A stretch of DNA of 64,000 nt from Brugia malayi (lineage: Eukaryota > Nematoda > Chromadorea > Rhabditida > Onchocercidae): positions 6,999,221 through 7,063,220 of the forward strand of contig NW_025062479.1 in assembly GCF_000002995.4 (NCBI RefSeq), given 5' to 3'. The notes beneath the pieces are model-generated. The model did no database searches. It saw only the letters and a program-made list of their open reading frames with translations, and was not told the DNA's origin. Shown here one piece after another: positions 33,529 to 47,460 of the stretch. Each line of letters begins with the position of its first letter. Within the stretch, counting starts at the first letter, position 1. Made by a program: the position numbers and the translations under genes.

Positions 33529-36500
33529 ATGATTATGAGGATAGTTGGTGTATTGCTAATTGCTGCTGGTATAACACATGCAGATATCAGTGAACAACCG
33601 ATAACAATTAGACTACCTCCACATAATCGAAAACCAAATTTTATGAAGGAAATAGTACCACCACGTGCTATACAGTCATCATCAACACAAACTGCATCGG
33701 CTAATCGTCTACAAAAGGCGCATATAGGAAATCGTCCTTTATTGACCCCCGCCGCGCAACTTCCCGTTATACCACCGGTAAATTTATATGCGAAATATTT
33801 TAAGTATTTTATATTTTGCTGCGACAAAATTCTGCAAGTGCTTTTGAAGCTTAAGGTTTTGCTGATTATCTGGATTTCTGTTTTGCATTATGAGTTGATG
33901 TATCTCCGTTCATACGCCTCCTACTTATGATATGAAGTCTCACAATAACTGAGTTATAACAGGAAATGAGATTGGAAAAAGTAAACATTTCTGAACACTG
34001 CCGTAAAAGCATAAGTGGACTCATGAAACTTTTCAGCAGGAACAATAGAAGGGCGTAAGAAACTTCAAGCAGTCTGTACTGCCCCACTGCTTCTATAACA
34101 TTGTTACTTCCAATTTAAAAAAAAAACCGTCAGATGAAACCATCTCATAAATTGTCCGATTTTAACAGTTTAAAATAAAAAGAAGGACAACGGGGTCTCA
34201 ACTTTATTTTGAATGAACGTACATGATTGGTATTACAATAAACGGTATAATGTCTGAAATTTCCTTGCATTCAAATTTCTCAGTTCTTTTATATTCGACA
34301 ATTTAATATAAATTTTGTAAAATCATAGTAAAACATTTAAAACTGTAATCCGCTTCTGAAATAAGAAAAATCATGAAATGAAATATTTAGTCACCAGTTA
34401 CGGAGCAACAATTTGTACCGCGTCCCATAACGACACCACCACCACCACCTCCGATAAATATACCACCAGATGTACAGAACCAACTCATCAAATTTTTCGG
34501 TCTCGACAGTTTCGGCATACCTGGTTTAACTGGTAATCATCCGGATGGTTTCGCAGGCGCTATCCAGGTTCCTTAATCCTATATAAAGGAAAGATATAAG
34601 TTTTAGTATTAGGAATAATTGCCAAAAATACTTCAACTTAAAGTTTTAGGAATTGAGAGCTGCAGGAATACCTGTACAAGGTTTGCCACTGGAGCATATT
34701 TCCGGAAATCTATCACCTTCAACTTCACCGAATGGTTTGTATATATTCAGTGAAACTTATAAAGCTAATTGTAATATGTATACAAATCAACTTAATTTAC
34801 AGATGTATTATCACAAGCAAATCCAGCATTTGGAAATCAGCTGAACCAGTTGTATAACGAAGCAACAGGTCCCACGCATTATCACGGAACAGGTAGTATC
34901 CCCTTACCTGATGCTACTCCTGGGGAGAATGGCCTTATTGGCTTACTATCAAGTTCAATAAGGAAGCTGGTTCAAGACAGTAAGTTATTGCAAATTATTG
35001 GTTTGAAGACTTTTGAATACAAAACCCTTTTATCTTGACAGTAAATTATTTTTTTTTTTTTACTTTATTGGCATTCGTCAGAAGTTCTCATTTTGGATTT
35101 CTGTTTTCAGGCTCTTGAATGTGACCTAGTTTTTGACAAGTCATTAAGACTAAAAGTTCCATTATAGCTGGTGTGGCTGATGCCCTGTCACAAGGCATTC
35201 CTAGTGTATTGGGAACAAGTGGTTCTGCTGATACAGCTGTTTCATACTCAACGGATGCTGAAGCTGAAGCTATAGCACAGAGTACCTCTCGTTCCGGAAT
35301 TCGTCGGCAACAGAATGCTGCGCAGCGTGTACTTTCTGGAGTAGCGGCAGCGCTTGGTGCTGGTAGTGCACGTGGACCAGCTCACGCGGGACTGCCACGA
35401 ATACCTGGCTTCCCACTGTTACCGGGTGGCATACCTCGTAATGAACAGGGTCAAATAGATGTTGTCCAGCTTATCGGTCTGTTTTCGATTTCACGTAACA
35501 ATTTATGAGAGCTCCTGTGTTGCAACATGGACAATATTTTCCACATACTACACGCATAATATTTAAATGTAGGTTCAATAACACGTCGCATTTCGAATGG
35601 TACAACACTGGCTGATGTGATACCACCGGAGCAGTTGCAGACTCTTGCCGATAACGTCACTGATGCACTTTTACCACCAACACCTGAAGATTTCGACTTG
35701 CACAAATTTATGGGAAGATGGTTTGAAGGTATCAACAGTCCACGTGCTACTGAACAACGTTGTGTTGTACATCACTGTTTGTTTATCCTTCTTCCATTCT
35801 TTTTTTTTTTTTTTGGTGTTAACAATGAAATCAGATTATTTGAAATGATTTTGGATAAAGTGTGAATATATTTCAATCAGTAATCTTGAGGTTTTTTTCT
35901 ATATGCGGTCTATTTAGTGGTATGAAGCCACAAAAAGCAAAAATTTAATAAACAGTTTATTTTTACTGCTTTGATTAATAACCAAAACACAAAAAATCAC
36001 GTTGAAGATAATTAGTGCCATAATAAGTACCCTTAAGCTAAACTGATCTGATTAAAATATAATCATTTTGATATAGATGGTGGTTTAACAAAGAACGATA
36101 AGACTGCTACTTTCACCGCATTGAAAATTTACCGTGAGGGGAGTGAATTCGGTCCCGTGCGTTATTCAATCGGTTATGCCTTTCGAGGAGGTAATAAAGA
36201 TGCCATGCTGCAGTTACATAGCTCAGAAACTCCTGATGCACAACCATGTTAGTCTGATCATTTTTTTATTTTATTATCATCTTAATGTTTGTTAGACTCA
36301 AGTTATGTCCTAATCCAACTCATCTCATTTTTCTGTTGCATTCTCAGATTACCTAATTCTTTGTTCACCTGGAATGGAGCTAAGACGTAGTTGATTTTGG
36401 ACAACATAAGGTCGATCGACTGAGAGCAGGGATGAAATTTGTCATGCTGGTTCAAAAACAACAGCTTATTCTAAAAATTTGGGGCCACAGTTTAATTTTG

Positions 36501-36891
36501 GTAATCATGGTTCTCCAAAGTTTTTTTTTCTGTGATCATCTTTCAAATAGTGCCTTTTTATGAATTGACAAAGGTAGCAAAAGTTCTATTACGAATATTT
36601 GCAGTTTGGATTTACAAGTTGGGTCCAGAAGGAACGGATCCATTTGGCAATCCTCAGTATGAATGGGCAGTCGTATCAAATTGGGTGAAATATCCAGTAA
36701 CAGTGTTAGTTCGAGATCCGGATAAATTTAAAGCTAAATACGAACAGGAAGTGCTGCGGTGGTTGGAAGATCAAGGTTTTATTAATGGTTTTATTAGAGC
36801 TTTTAATATGCTACAACCAGCTAGCTATAGCTCTTGTCAGTATGCCGACAGTACTTTCGAAGTATTTGGACCTAGTAAACGTTTAACTTGA
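33529..36891 (+). CDS. Lipocalin-related secreted protein A, long N-terminal extension
   Basis: Exons 33529-33777, 34391-34567, 34650-34734, 34803-34979, 35168-35476, 35573-35776, 36077-36247, 36605-36891 close in phase to 552 residues. A signal peptide (MIMRIVGVLLIAAGITHA) is followed by about 330 residues of Pro-, Ala- and Gly-rich low-complexity sequence (six prolines in PITTPPPPPPINIPP; PRIPGFPLLPGG). The C-terminal part, about 200 residues, is a lipocalin fold: FMGRWFEGINSP carries the G-x-W signature, followed by CVVHHYGG, the strand region SIGYAFRGG, SNWVKYPVTVLVRDP, and an end Cys (SSCQY). Lipocalins carry small hydrophobic ligands; nematode LPR proteins act in the apical precuticle matrix and tube lumens. 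Which ligand or tissue applies here is unknown. A starts the four-gene tandem array and resembles D most. Confidence 0.85.
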
Positions 36892-38694
<1,803 letters not shown>

Positions 38695-41685
38695 ATGATA
38701 TTATTGCTATTCTCGTTACCTATTCTTATGATAAGCTATGTTGAAGCCATCGGTGAAAATCCGGTAAGTCGATTTACAGTTTTTCAAAATTAAATGAGTT
38801 GAGAATTTGCCGAATAATTCTTGGAAATATATATTTTTTAACCACTTTTGAAGTGGTCATTTGAAGATCTGTCCCTTTTGGAAAACTGTCATTGAGTCAC
38901 CACTAGCAAAATAGTTCAAAATATATAACAATTTGTTGACATATTTAAATGGAATAGATTACTGTTCATAACTTAAGTTTTTCATACTTCATACCATCAG
39001 TGATAACTAATTATTATCTATTTTTCTTTTAAAATCAACACTTTATTAATGCACTTAAATTTTTGTCTATTTTTTACATTCTGATAACAAACTATCAAGA
39101 TCACTGCATTGTTAACCTGTAAAAGCAAACTTGGCTAGATATCAAAGGAAGTGAAGACCTTTCATCCTTACACTACCAATTCTGAAATAAATTAAGCTCT
39201 TTAGATGGATATTAATGCCTTAGCTGGCATCATTGGTGGTATCAGCAATATGATGCAAAATAATGTTGAAACTATTGATGTGCCATCTTCACAAATTATG
39301 GGTCGATGGTATCAGGTTGTCATCTTTATATTTGCATCAAAAAAGTAATGTCTCTATGTTTCTTTTTGATGTCATGCCTTTCCAGTTACAACAATTTGAT
39401 TTCAAAAGTCAAGAATAATTAATTAATTAATTAGATTTCGTGTGTGTGTGTGTGTTTGTGCGTGTATACGTACGCATGTTTGTGTGTATGTGTATATGTG
39501 TGTATGAAAAAATTCTTGCGGAAATATTGTTATGCTATTGTAATTGTTCATTAACTGTATTAACTATCATTAACAATATTAAACATTGACGTATTATTTT
39601 GAATTCAAAACCGCTTTAAATTTCCTGTGTAATGTAGCAATTGTCTTATTCGTTTAGTTTTCAGGGATATCTATATTACAGGTGTACAAAGCAGCGATAA
39701 GTTTCGATGTGCACAGAACGGACATGTTTTGTCCAGTTGCATATTGTGAGTTTTTGGATTTATTAATTTAATGGCGATATGATAACAGACATCTCTACAA
39801 CATTCTGTTTTCCAGCACTTCGATCTTAGCCATATGCAGTATAGTGAAACTTTTTAAATAAGACTCTTGCGTTTTGCTATACTTTAAATAAGTTTTTCAA
39901 TTAATTAATTTCAGTTATTTTTCCAATCAAATATAAGATAGAGTTTTGTGCTCACTCAGTGCTATTTGTTATTTAGATTTAGCAGTTGAATAATATTTAA
40001 ACTTGCAGTCAAGCCGAATTCGGTAATGGGTGAGGACGGGTTTTCGATCGAAGAAGCTTATCGAGTAATAACAAAAAATGGTCCAATTGAGACATACAAA
40101 AGAGATCTGAATAAAGTTGGTGCTGGGCAGTACTGGATGTATACTGAGGAATATTTTTATCCTCGACAATGTGAATAACGTTTATATCTAAATTAAAATT
40201 AAAAAGCTTCATATAATATTACACAATCAGACATCGATATTCCATTATTGAAATAATGTTATTAAAGCTTGCTGAGAATTTCAGTTAATATAATTAGCGT
40301 CGGGCCAAATTATACGAATACATCAGTTGTAGAAGAAAAGGAAAAAGTGTATCAATATATGGTTATAACTGATGCAAACAGGCTATCGTTAGGTGTATAT
40401 GCTCGCCATCCAATGATGTTTTACCAAGTAACCTGATTACTTATTCATTCTTGCTTTATCATTTTGTATAAATTGAATCTTTAAATCTGGATGAAATAAT
40501 CTTGTAATTCCAGAAATATAACGAAGAAGTCGTGAAATTTCTTGAGAATGCTGGATTCGGTGGGAAAGTTTTTTGGAATTCCCCGAGACCTATTTATCAA
40601 GGTGCCGATTGTGAGTGGCCATCGGAGAAAGAAGTGTTTGCACGACGGTACGTCTCAGCGATTAAAATGATACATTTTTAAAGAATAACTATTTGCAAAC
40701 TCTTAATTACAATTCTGAAATTCACTTAAATATAACCAGGAATTTTATTGCATTTGTTTATCAGTGAGCTAACAAAAAAGAAACGTCAATTTCTTATCTG
40801 ATGTTTAAATCTCTATCTCATGAAATAATTGGTAAAAAGCAATGCAGGTCAAACTTTTATCGTTTTTCGAATCCACAGTATTATTTAATTTATGACTTAT
40901 GAACTATTCCTTTCTACTTGAGTGATTCAGGAAATAAAAAAAGTTGCAGGCCAAAAGCAACCAAGAGCTCTTTTTTTACATTTTCATTCCTTCCTGACTC
41001 TCTACTGTTCCACCTAATCCTCTGGTACATTCACAAAAATTCCGCAACATAGATTTTACTAGTACAAATTTGAAGTCGATGCTTTTCAAAATAGAGTTCA
41101 GTAAGTAACGGTCTAGAAAGATGCCCATTTCCACTAGCAGCTTGCTAATACAGTTTTAGTGTAAGGCATACTTAAGCACTTTAATTTCGGTGATGGATTT
41201 TTATGTTTAATGTATTGTTTACTTTACTGAAACGGAGAAACTATTCATCTAAAAACAATAACTATTTTGTGATATTATTAATAAATTAAAATAATAAAAT
41301 ATACCACAAACACAATAAGTCTTAGTTTAAAATGAATTTTATTTCTTTAACCTATTTTTAATATTTTTAAAAAATACATGCAAATAATTTTATCCATAAA
41401 ATTACTTCCAATTTATGAAATTGCAGCTAGTTTTTAGCAGGATCATTTCCACTGTTACGAAATTTGCGCCAAAAAAGTACAGTTTTTTTTTTGAAAATTA
41501 AGTTCAAGGGTCAATTGTTTTATAGGGTCTTGAAAAATCAGAAAACAGCAAAAAACACCGAGTTGGAAACAGTGACTAAATCCGGATTATTCGATTCCTC
41601 GCTTGGAGCAGATGGCCGTAGCCCAATAAGGGAAGCACTTCAGAATCCGCAACTGGCACTACAGAAACTAGTGCAAGGGCACTGA
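38695..41685 (+). CDS. Lipocalin-related secreted protein B (short form)
   Basis: Exons 38695-38763, 39205-39315, 39682-39745, 40009-40170, 40285-40427, 40514-40647, 41526-41685 give 280 residues in consistent phase. Signal peptide MILLLFSLPILMISYVEA is followed almost at once by the lipocalin domain (QIMGRWYQVYKA, MFCPVAYF, YQYMVITDAN, VYARHP). It lacks the long Pro-rich extension of its neighbours. The last exon is remote, joined by a strong donor (CGACG then GTACGT) and by phase; it adds a tail ending LQNPQLALQKLVQGH. If that exon is not used, the protein would end about 11 residues after the donor, at 40680. The introns after G-x-W-Y-Q, after the A-Y motif, and before the V-G-P motif lie where they do in gene D, supporting descent by duplication. 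Confidence 0.82.
39417..39506 (+). repeat. TTAA and TG microsatellite in gene B intron 2
   Basis: (TAAT)n at about 39417-39433, then an imperfect TG-rich run with TATA and CGTA interruptions at 39440-39506. Confidence 0.9.
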
Positions 41686-42598
41686 CCCTATTAGTGTTGA
41701 CATACACATACATACATACACACACACGCCCACACACATATAAATTGCTATCACAGCTGAACCATTAAGCAAGCATTCTTGCGCCGTTCACCTCTGGCAT
41801 ATTTCGGCCTTTGGCGTATCTTTCTAGCTGTTTGGCACGTCTATTAGATCGACCCACATGCTGTCGGTCTTTTTATGTGTGGGTGTGTCCGTTAGTCCGT
41901 TCGTCTGTTTGTCTGTCTTCTGTATTTCTCTGTTATGTGGATTACGACTGAACTTATAATGGCAATGTATTATCCGTGTTCAATAAAGGTGTCACCGAGG
42001 GGCAATGGCCTAATGCGCTAGTTTGAAGTGATGCACAAATATGCGGCAACTACAGCTACCATCCAGCGTTTCCTTCTTTCCATTTATTTTCCGATTGGGG
42101 GTCACTTGCTGGGTCCCTTCATTCTTCCGGCATTTCGATTTTGTTTCCTCTCTGGGTCACTTACCACTTTTAGATCAAAAAATTTCAAAAAGATTTGCGA
42201 CGATGTAGTTCTCAGTAATAGCTTACGCTGTCTTTCTTAGTTTCCAACATATCGTCAGGATCAGCTCTAATTTAGTGAACACAACTACTTTCACAAAGAA
42301 TTCCAGACATCAAACATTTCCTTTAATCAAGGGTTAAACTGCTTGCGATTAACTTATTATATCCATTTGTGCAGCTTTAGGAAGCGGTATAATATTGTTG
42401 GTGTTTCGAATTGTTCTGTCTGATCAAATTGAAATAGTCGTTTCTTTTGAATTCGAATATATAAACGGCAGTCATATCAGTTCCTAAAATTAAAAATTTT
42501 GAGAATCGATATGAGAAATTTTGTACAGTTTAGATTGATGGGACAGATGACACACCTTTAGAGTTGATGGATTTACAGAAAGCATCATCAGTAAATAC
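41686..42598. other. Intergenic with CA/CATA repeat, no gene seen
   Basis: An imperfect CATA/CA microsatellite at about 41697-41741 follows the gene B stop. AATAAA at 41982-41987 may be its poly(A) signal. TTTACAG ending at 42578 is the likely leader acceptor of gene C, 20 bases before its ATG. Confidence 0.55.
41982..41987 (+). terminator. Candidate poly(A) signal of lipocalin gene B
   Basis: AATAAA about 300 bases after the stop at 41683-41685. Confidence 0.35.
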
Positions 42599-45500
42599 AT
42601 GGGAAGTAATATGAAAGTGACACTTTTCTTATTAATTTTGACGATCCATGTGATGCCACTGACTGCTGCCCAGCTCGATGTATTTGCTCTACCGCAAGCT
42701 CCGCGTTATGCAGCAAAACCAACTGTACCACCCGAATATAAGAAATATTTCGAGTTAGAAGATCATGCACGTGGCCTTGTCGAAAGTGTTATTGGTCCAA
42801 GACCGGGTGGCTTTTTCCCACCAAAAAGTTATGAAATAGGTCGTCCAGCACGAGACAACTCAGAGAATAACAACGCTCCATTGAATGAAGTTGAACGTTC
42901 CCTGGAACAGTTTCTCAGTGCACCATCAGGATTTTCCCAACAACTACCACCCGGTTTCAATCAAGGCTTCTCGGTTGCTAACAGTGGTAACCCTATTGCA
43001 TCATTTTCAAATGTCCGCAAACACTCAGTACGTCAAAATTTCATATTTTTTTTTCCACATTCAATTCATAATACTTTCATGGTTTCATATGTTAGCTTCT
43101 GTAGAATTTAGTTACCTTAGATTTCCGATTTTTTCACATTATGTTCAAATGATGCAGCTGACGCAATCGCAGGTAATGCAACTGAAAGGGATAATAGAGG
43201 ATGAAATTGAGGGATCAGGTGATAATGCGCATTCATCTATTCGTGGTATACCCAACGTTTTTCCTGATTTAACCAGACCACCGGTTGAGCTAATGCGTCC
43301 TCCTTTACGACAGATAACTACAGAACAGGTACTAATGCAGTTGTGCTTATGACAATATATTTTTTTTTTATTCTAAAAGCAAAATTAACTAGGAAAAAGA
43401 AACAGATGAGAGTAAGCTAAATGTTGATGTGTAAAAAATGAGTTAAATTAGAAAAGAACAAAACGAATTTGAAATCAGATAACTCAATAAATGATGATTG
43501 CATTAGATGGCAGCAATACCAAAGATTGATTCACAACCCGAGGTTCCTGATGGAGGTTTTGGACCTAACGAGATTGAAATCCGTCGTGCTTCACTCTCTA
43601 ACAAAGAGAGTAATGATGAAGGCATCGAAAATGAAGAAGTTTGTACAGAAATTATTTGTTCTAGTCGTTTGGAAATTTTTTGCAAAAATTCAGGCCTCAA
43701 AATTATTGAAAGTTTGAATTTATTTCTACTGATAGAATTTTTCAACTTACAAGCCTTGTTTAAGTATGGTGCATTAACGGACGATTCTTCATCATCGGGT
43801 GGCCTAATTGGTACAATAATTAGTTTAATCGGTTTGAACAGCAAAAAAAGTAAGCTTGAACCTGACACACGAAGTTTAACGAAAGCGGTTGGTAATTTGA
43901 TTGGGGGTGAGAATAGCCCAATTCCAGCCAAAAACGTGATCGCCGATGTTCTCTACAAAGCACTCACTAGTGGAACAATTCAAGTGATTATTTTTGATTC
44001 TGTGATTTTTGATTGAAAATACCATGTGTCAGAAACTTGAAATTGTTGGTAATTTGTTCTAAGCCTTAACATTTGAAATAATAAGTCTGGGTTAGCTAAA
44101 TTCGGTATCATTAAAAAACATTTTTGCATTAATTTTATACAAGCATATTTCGAATTTGTAGTCAACAACTACGCAAGAAGGAATCAAAAATTTCAGATCG
44201 TCTCAAGTTTTGAAAGATAACAATATGGCAGTGCTTACTTTTTAAATGCAATTGATTGGAATTATTTCTCATCAATGCTTTGAGACAATTTATTCATGGA
44301 TTTACTTTGTGCATGAAAAATTCTAGGCAAATGGAAGTAATGAAAATCCTGATGCTAAGTCACTGACGCTTACCTCTGCACAGCAGGCTGTGATCGGTGA
44401 AAATTTGGAAATGATTCAAAATCTAATAACTCAACCATCGTCTCCACTTTGTAATCCAAAACCAGTTCCTATTGAAGAATTTGATGTTGATGCATTCATG
44501 GGCCAGTGGTATCAGGTTAGTTAGAATTGAAGTTTTGACAGGGACTGGACCTACTTTAGCTTGAATTAGTAGCTGTTTTGAACAAGTTTGAGACGAAAAA
44601 GAAAACTCATCTTTGTTCAAACATGTGCAAATTCTTTTTAATTGAGTTATTTAAAGCTGAACTCAAACTTTGAAAAATTTTTTGACATTTTCAGGTCATG
44701 TATAGTCCACCATTGGCAACAGCACCGTGCAGTATGGTTGCTTATAAGAAGTTAGCAGATGTGAACGATGGCGGGGTTGGTACTATATTTGAAGTGTTTG
44801 AATATACAACCGATGGTACACCATACGTTAAACCACGTATCAGTTCTGGCTATGCTATTGTTAAACAAGCTGGAGAATTAATTTATCGTACAACTAGTTA
44901 TCAAGATGATGTCAGCGGTAAGTATTTACATTTAAAAGGAACATTGTAATCATGGAAATAGCTCCTTTGAAAATTCATTTCTGACAAATCAAACAACTCA
45001 ATTTCTTTTATTGCATGAAAATTTTAGTTCATATAATTCACGCGGGTCCGTTAAATGAAGCCGGACAATACAGCTTCACAATACTTTCAACGAATTGCAA
45101 TTATCCATTGTACGTATTTGCACGCGATCCTGTCGTTTACAAGCAGGTTACTATTTTATATTTAAATTGTTGCTAAATGATATCTTTAAAAGTGTATGCT
45201 GCTGTAGAATACTAGTAGTCAAACAAAGTAGAACATGATTTCACAGATGTTCAAATTAAAATTGTTTTTTTTTTTTTTTTTTCTTTTTTTTTTTTTTTTG
45301 CAGTGAATTAATTGATGAGTGAACTTCTGTGAATGTGTTGCATGTCAAAAAAAAAAAAAAAAAAATGATAATTAAAAAGCTAGATCAAAATAAACTGCAA
45401 CATTTCTGGTTTTGAATAAGGTCATGTAGTGAAGTTTTGTCATCGTTTTATAAATTCATTAAATAGGACTATTCTCATTTTTAGAATTCCGGAACTTTAA

Positions 45501-45658
45501 TCATTTTTCTATTATTATAGCGTTATGAAACGACTGTAAATCAAATCCTTGAACAGAAAGGATTAATTAATGGATTTTCCCGCTTGTTGAACATTGTTGC
45601 ACCCGTAGATAATTCGGTGTGCACATTTCCACCGAGTCTGTTCAACGTTCATGCATAA
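42599..45658 (+). CDS. Lipocalin-related secreted protein C, long N-terminal extension
   Basis: Exons 42599-43027, 43158-43328, 43507-43983, 44327-44515, 44695-44917, 45028-45146, 45521-45658 give 581 residues. The signal peptide is best from the second Met at 42611 (MKVTLFLLILTIHVMPLTAA). About 350 residues of weakly ordered, Pro/Ser/Asn-rich sequence follow. The C-terminal lipocalin domain starts near FDVDAFMGQWYQ, continues with YSPPLATAPCSMVAY, and ends in YVFARDP, LINGFSRLLNIVAPVDNS and CTF. The intron found in A, B and D after the V-x-H/A-Y motif is absent here. Inside exon 3, 43639-43764 (126 bases) is open but unlike its surroundings in composition. It is bounded by GT and AAG in phase 0 and may be an intron, which would shorten the protein to 539. 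Secretion is likely; the ligand is unknown. Confidence 0.83.
45267..45365. repeat. T-tract facing an A-tract in gene C last intron
   Basis: About 30 T at 45267-45299 and about 17 A at 45349-45365 could fold back on each other. They lie in the intron 45147-45520. Confidence 0.8.
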
Positions 45659-45725
45659 TACCTTTTCAACACTGTAATCTTAAATGGCATAGTGTATCAG
45701 GAAATTTGTTAATGAATCCTGCTGC

Positions 45726-45731
45726 AATAAA
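45726..45731 (+). terminator. Poly(A) signal of lipocalin gene C
   Basis: AATAAA 68 bases after the stop codon at 45656-45658. Confidence 0.55.
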
Positions 45732-45830
45732 TTACCTAATTTCGTTTTCGTTATTTCTTCAGTTCTCTTTTGCTTAATGGTGGAGTTTAGCACACCTCAA
45801 AACTACTAGTTGAGAGTGCTACTGGTTTTG

Positions 45831-45887
45831 TAGTTAAAATCAAAAGTAACAATGAAGGTTTTTTAGTTAAAATCAAAAGTAACAATG
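45831..45887. repeat. 24 bp direct repeat
   Basis: TAGTTAAAATCAAAAGTAAC plus AATG occurs at 45831-45854 and again at 45864-45887, nine bases apart. Confidence 0.9.
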
Positions 45888-47460
45888 CTTGTCATATTCG
45901 ATCTCTTTCTAATTAAGTTAAATTTAAAATTCATATTGCGCTTCACACTGATTACATTAATAATCTTTTTTTTTTTTTTTTTGAAACTACAGCTCTTTTT
46001 TTTTGTTTTACACTGCTGTACCTACGATGACAGATAGCATTTCCAAAATTATTAATGTAATCTATTAAATTCAAATTTTCTGCCGGGTATTTATTTTCTG
46101 TCATCAGTAATTCTTTCCAAACACCTGATTTCCTTTGTTTACACCGAAAATACAAATGAATAGTATATAGGCCAGCTCAAATTATATTTTCCGTTTTATT
46201 TCCTCAAATTGTTGGCTTTGTAACAAAAAATTTTTATTTTATAGCAAAAAATGCCATTTTCCTAAGGTTTCGAAAAATTTTTCCTGATCGTTGTTAGATT
46301 TACCAGGCCGAAAATATGTGCATTAATACTGTACATAGTGCTTCGAACTGAAAGTTCGGCATACATCTCCACACTTTATTTTATGCTGTAATACACTTAT
46401 TCAACAAAGGTGGTGCAAAAGATGTGCAAATTCTGGATTTTGCGTATAAATCTATGTTTTACATTGCGCTGATTGTTATATTCACTCTAGTTTAAGAATA
46501 ATAAATAATTGGGACAAGTTTTCTGAACACAACATTAATTCTTCAAATAATACAAATAAAGTTTAGCCATTTTTATGATCATGGTAATTGTTATACAACT
46601 CTAAACAATGACTTTGTGAGTCATCAAAATGGAGTGATGAGAGGTGATAACTGAATTTCCATGTCAGTGAGTTTGGAAAACTTTTAAATTCAGATGAAAA
46701 TTGTAGAGAAGAAATGTTTGTCATCCGTTGTTCTGGATTGAAAGTCTTTGAAAGGAAAGTGATTTTTCATTGTTTGTTATCTTTTTTTTACAATTCCATA
46801 CTTGAAGGAGAAGCGTTCATCTCTATGCTGCATTCTTTCTTGCATCAGACTACTAATTTTCTTGCAATCAATTGTGAAAAAAGCGCTTCAGGACCAAGTT
46901 CAACTCATTTTTTTCCTCGTTTTCAAGAAATCACGCGTTTACTGAAGTCACAGTATAAGTTGAGAGTGGTCAAATATTCTATTTCCGTTCAATTTCGTTC
47001 AATGAAGGCAGAAAACTGACATTAATTAGTCATGAAACAGCAAATGTGTAGAGCGGGAAGTAATATATGGGTCATTTGTAATTCAAATTCTATTTATCAA
47101 AGTATTGAAAAAGATATGTAAAACATATACATCTCTTATTAAAAGTTATCCAAGAAAAAAATTTTTCAGGTCACCGTGATGAGTATGAAAAGTGACAGTA
47201 CTTTCGGGCTAAATAAAGTGTTGAATGGTGGAACTGGTAAATCCTTGAAAATGATGAAATGATAGAAAAAAAAAGAGCACTGAAATATGTGGATACCGAG
47301 CTCTTAAAATGACAGGAATAGGCAAGAAGAGGGGAAAAGGGACATAGACCCCAAAACAACCCTCTTTTGGAGGGCGTGATAGTGTCAATGTAGAAAGAGG
47401 AAGAGACAGACTGCTGATGATTATGTACCAATGACCTAGTTCAAAACATTTCAAACATTG

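Larger units (their letters stand above)
45659..47460. other. Intergenic, no gene supported
   Basis: Spacer between lipocalin genes C and D. A likely poly(A) signal for C lies at 45726-45731. It contains a 24 bp direct repeat (45831-45854 and 45864-45887). An open frame at 46714-47019 (101 codons) is AT-rich, has no recognisable family and no fitting splice partner, so I do not call it. Confidence 0.45.

Noticed and set aside
41760..41960. Degenerate GTCCGTT/GTCTGTT run and CCCACAT hairpin
   Set aside because: Too imperfect to call a tandem repeat or structured RNA.
42000..42075. tRNA-like stretch (GGCCTAATGCGCTAG)
   Set aside because: Only the D-arm-like part resembles a tRNA. There is no T-loop or acceptor stem.
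46714..47019. 101-codon open frame on plus
   Set aside because: AT-rich, no family resemblance, no signal peptide, and no splice partner that fits.
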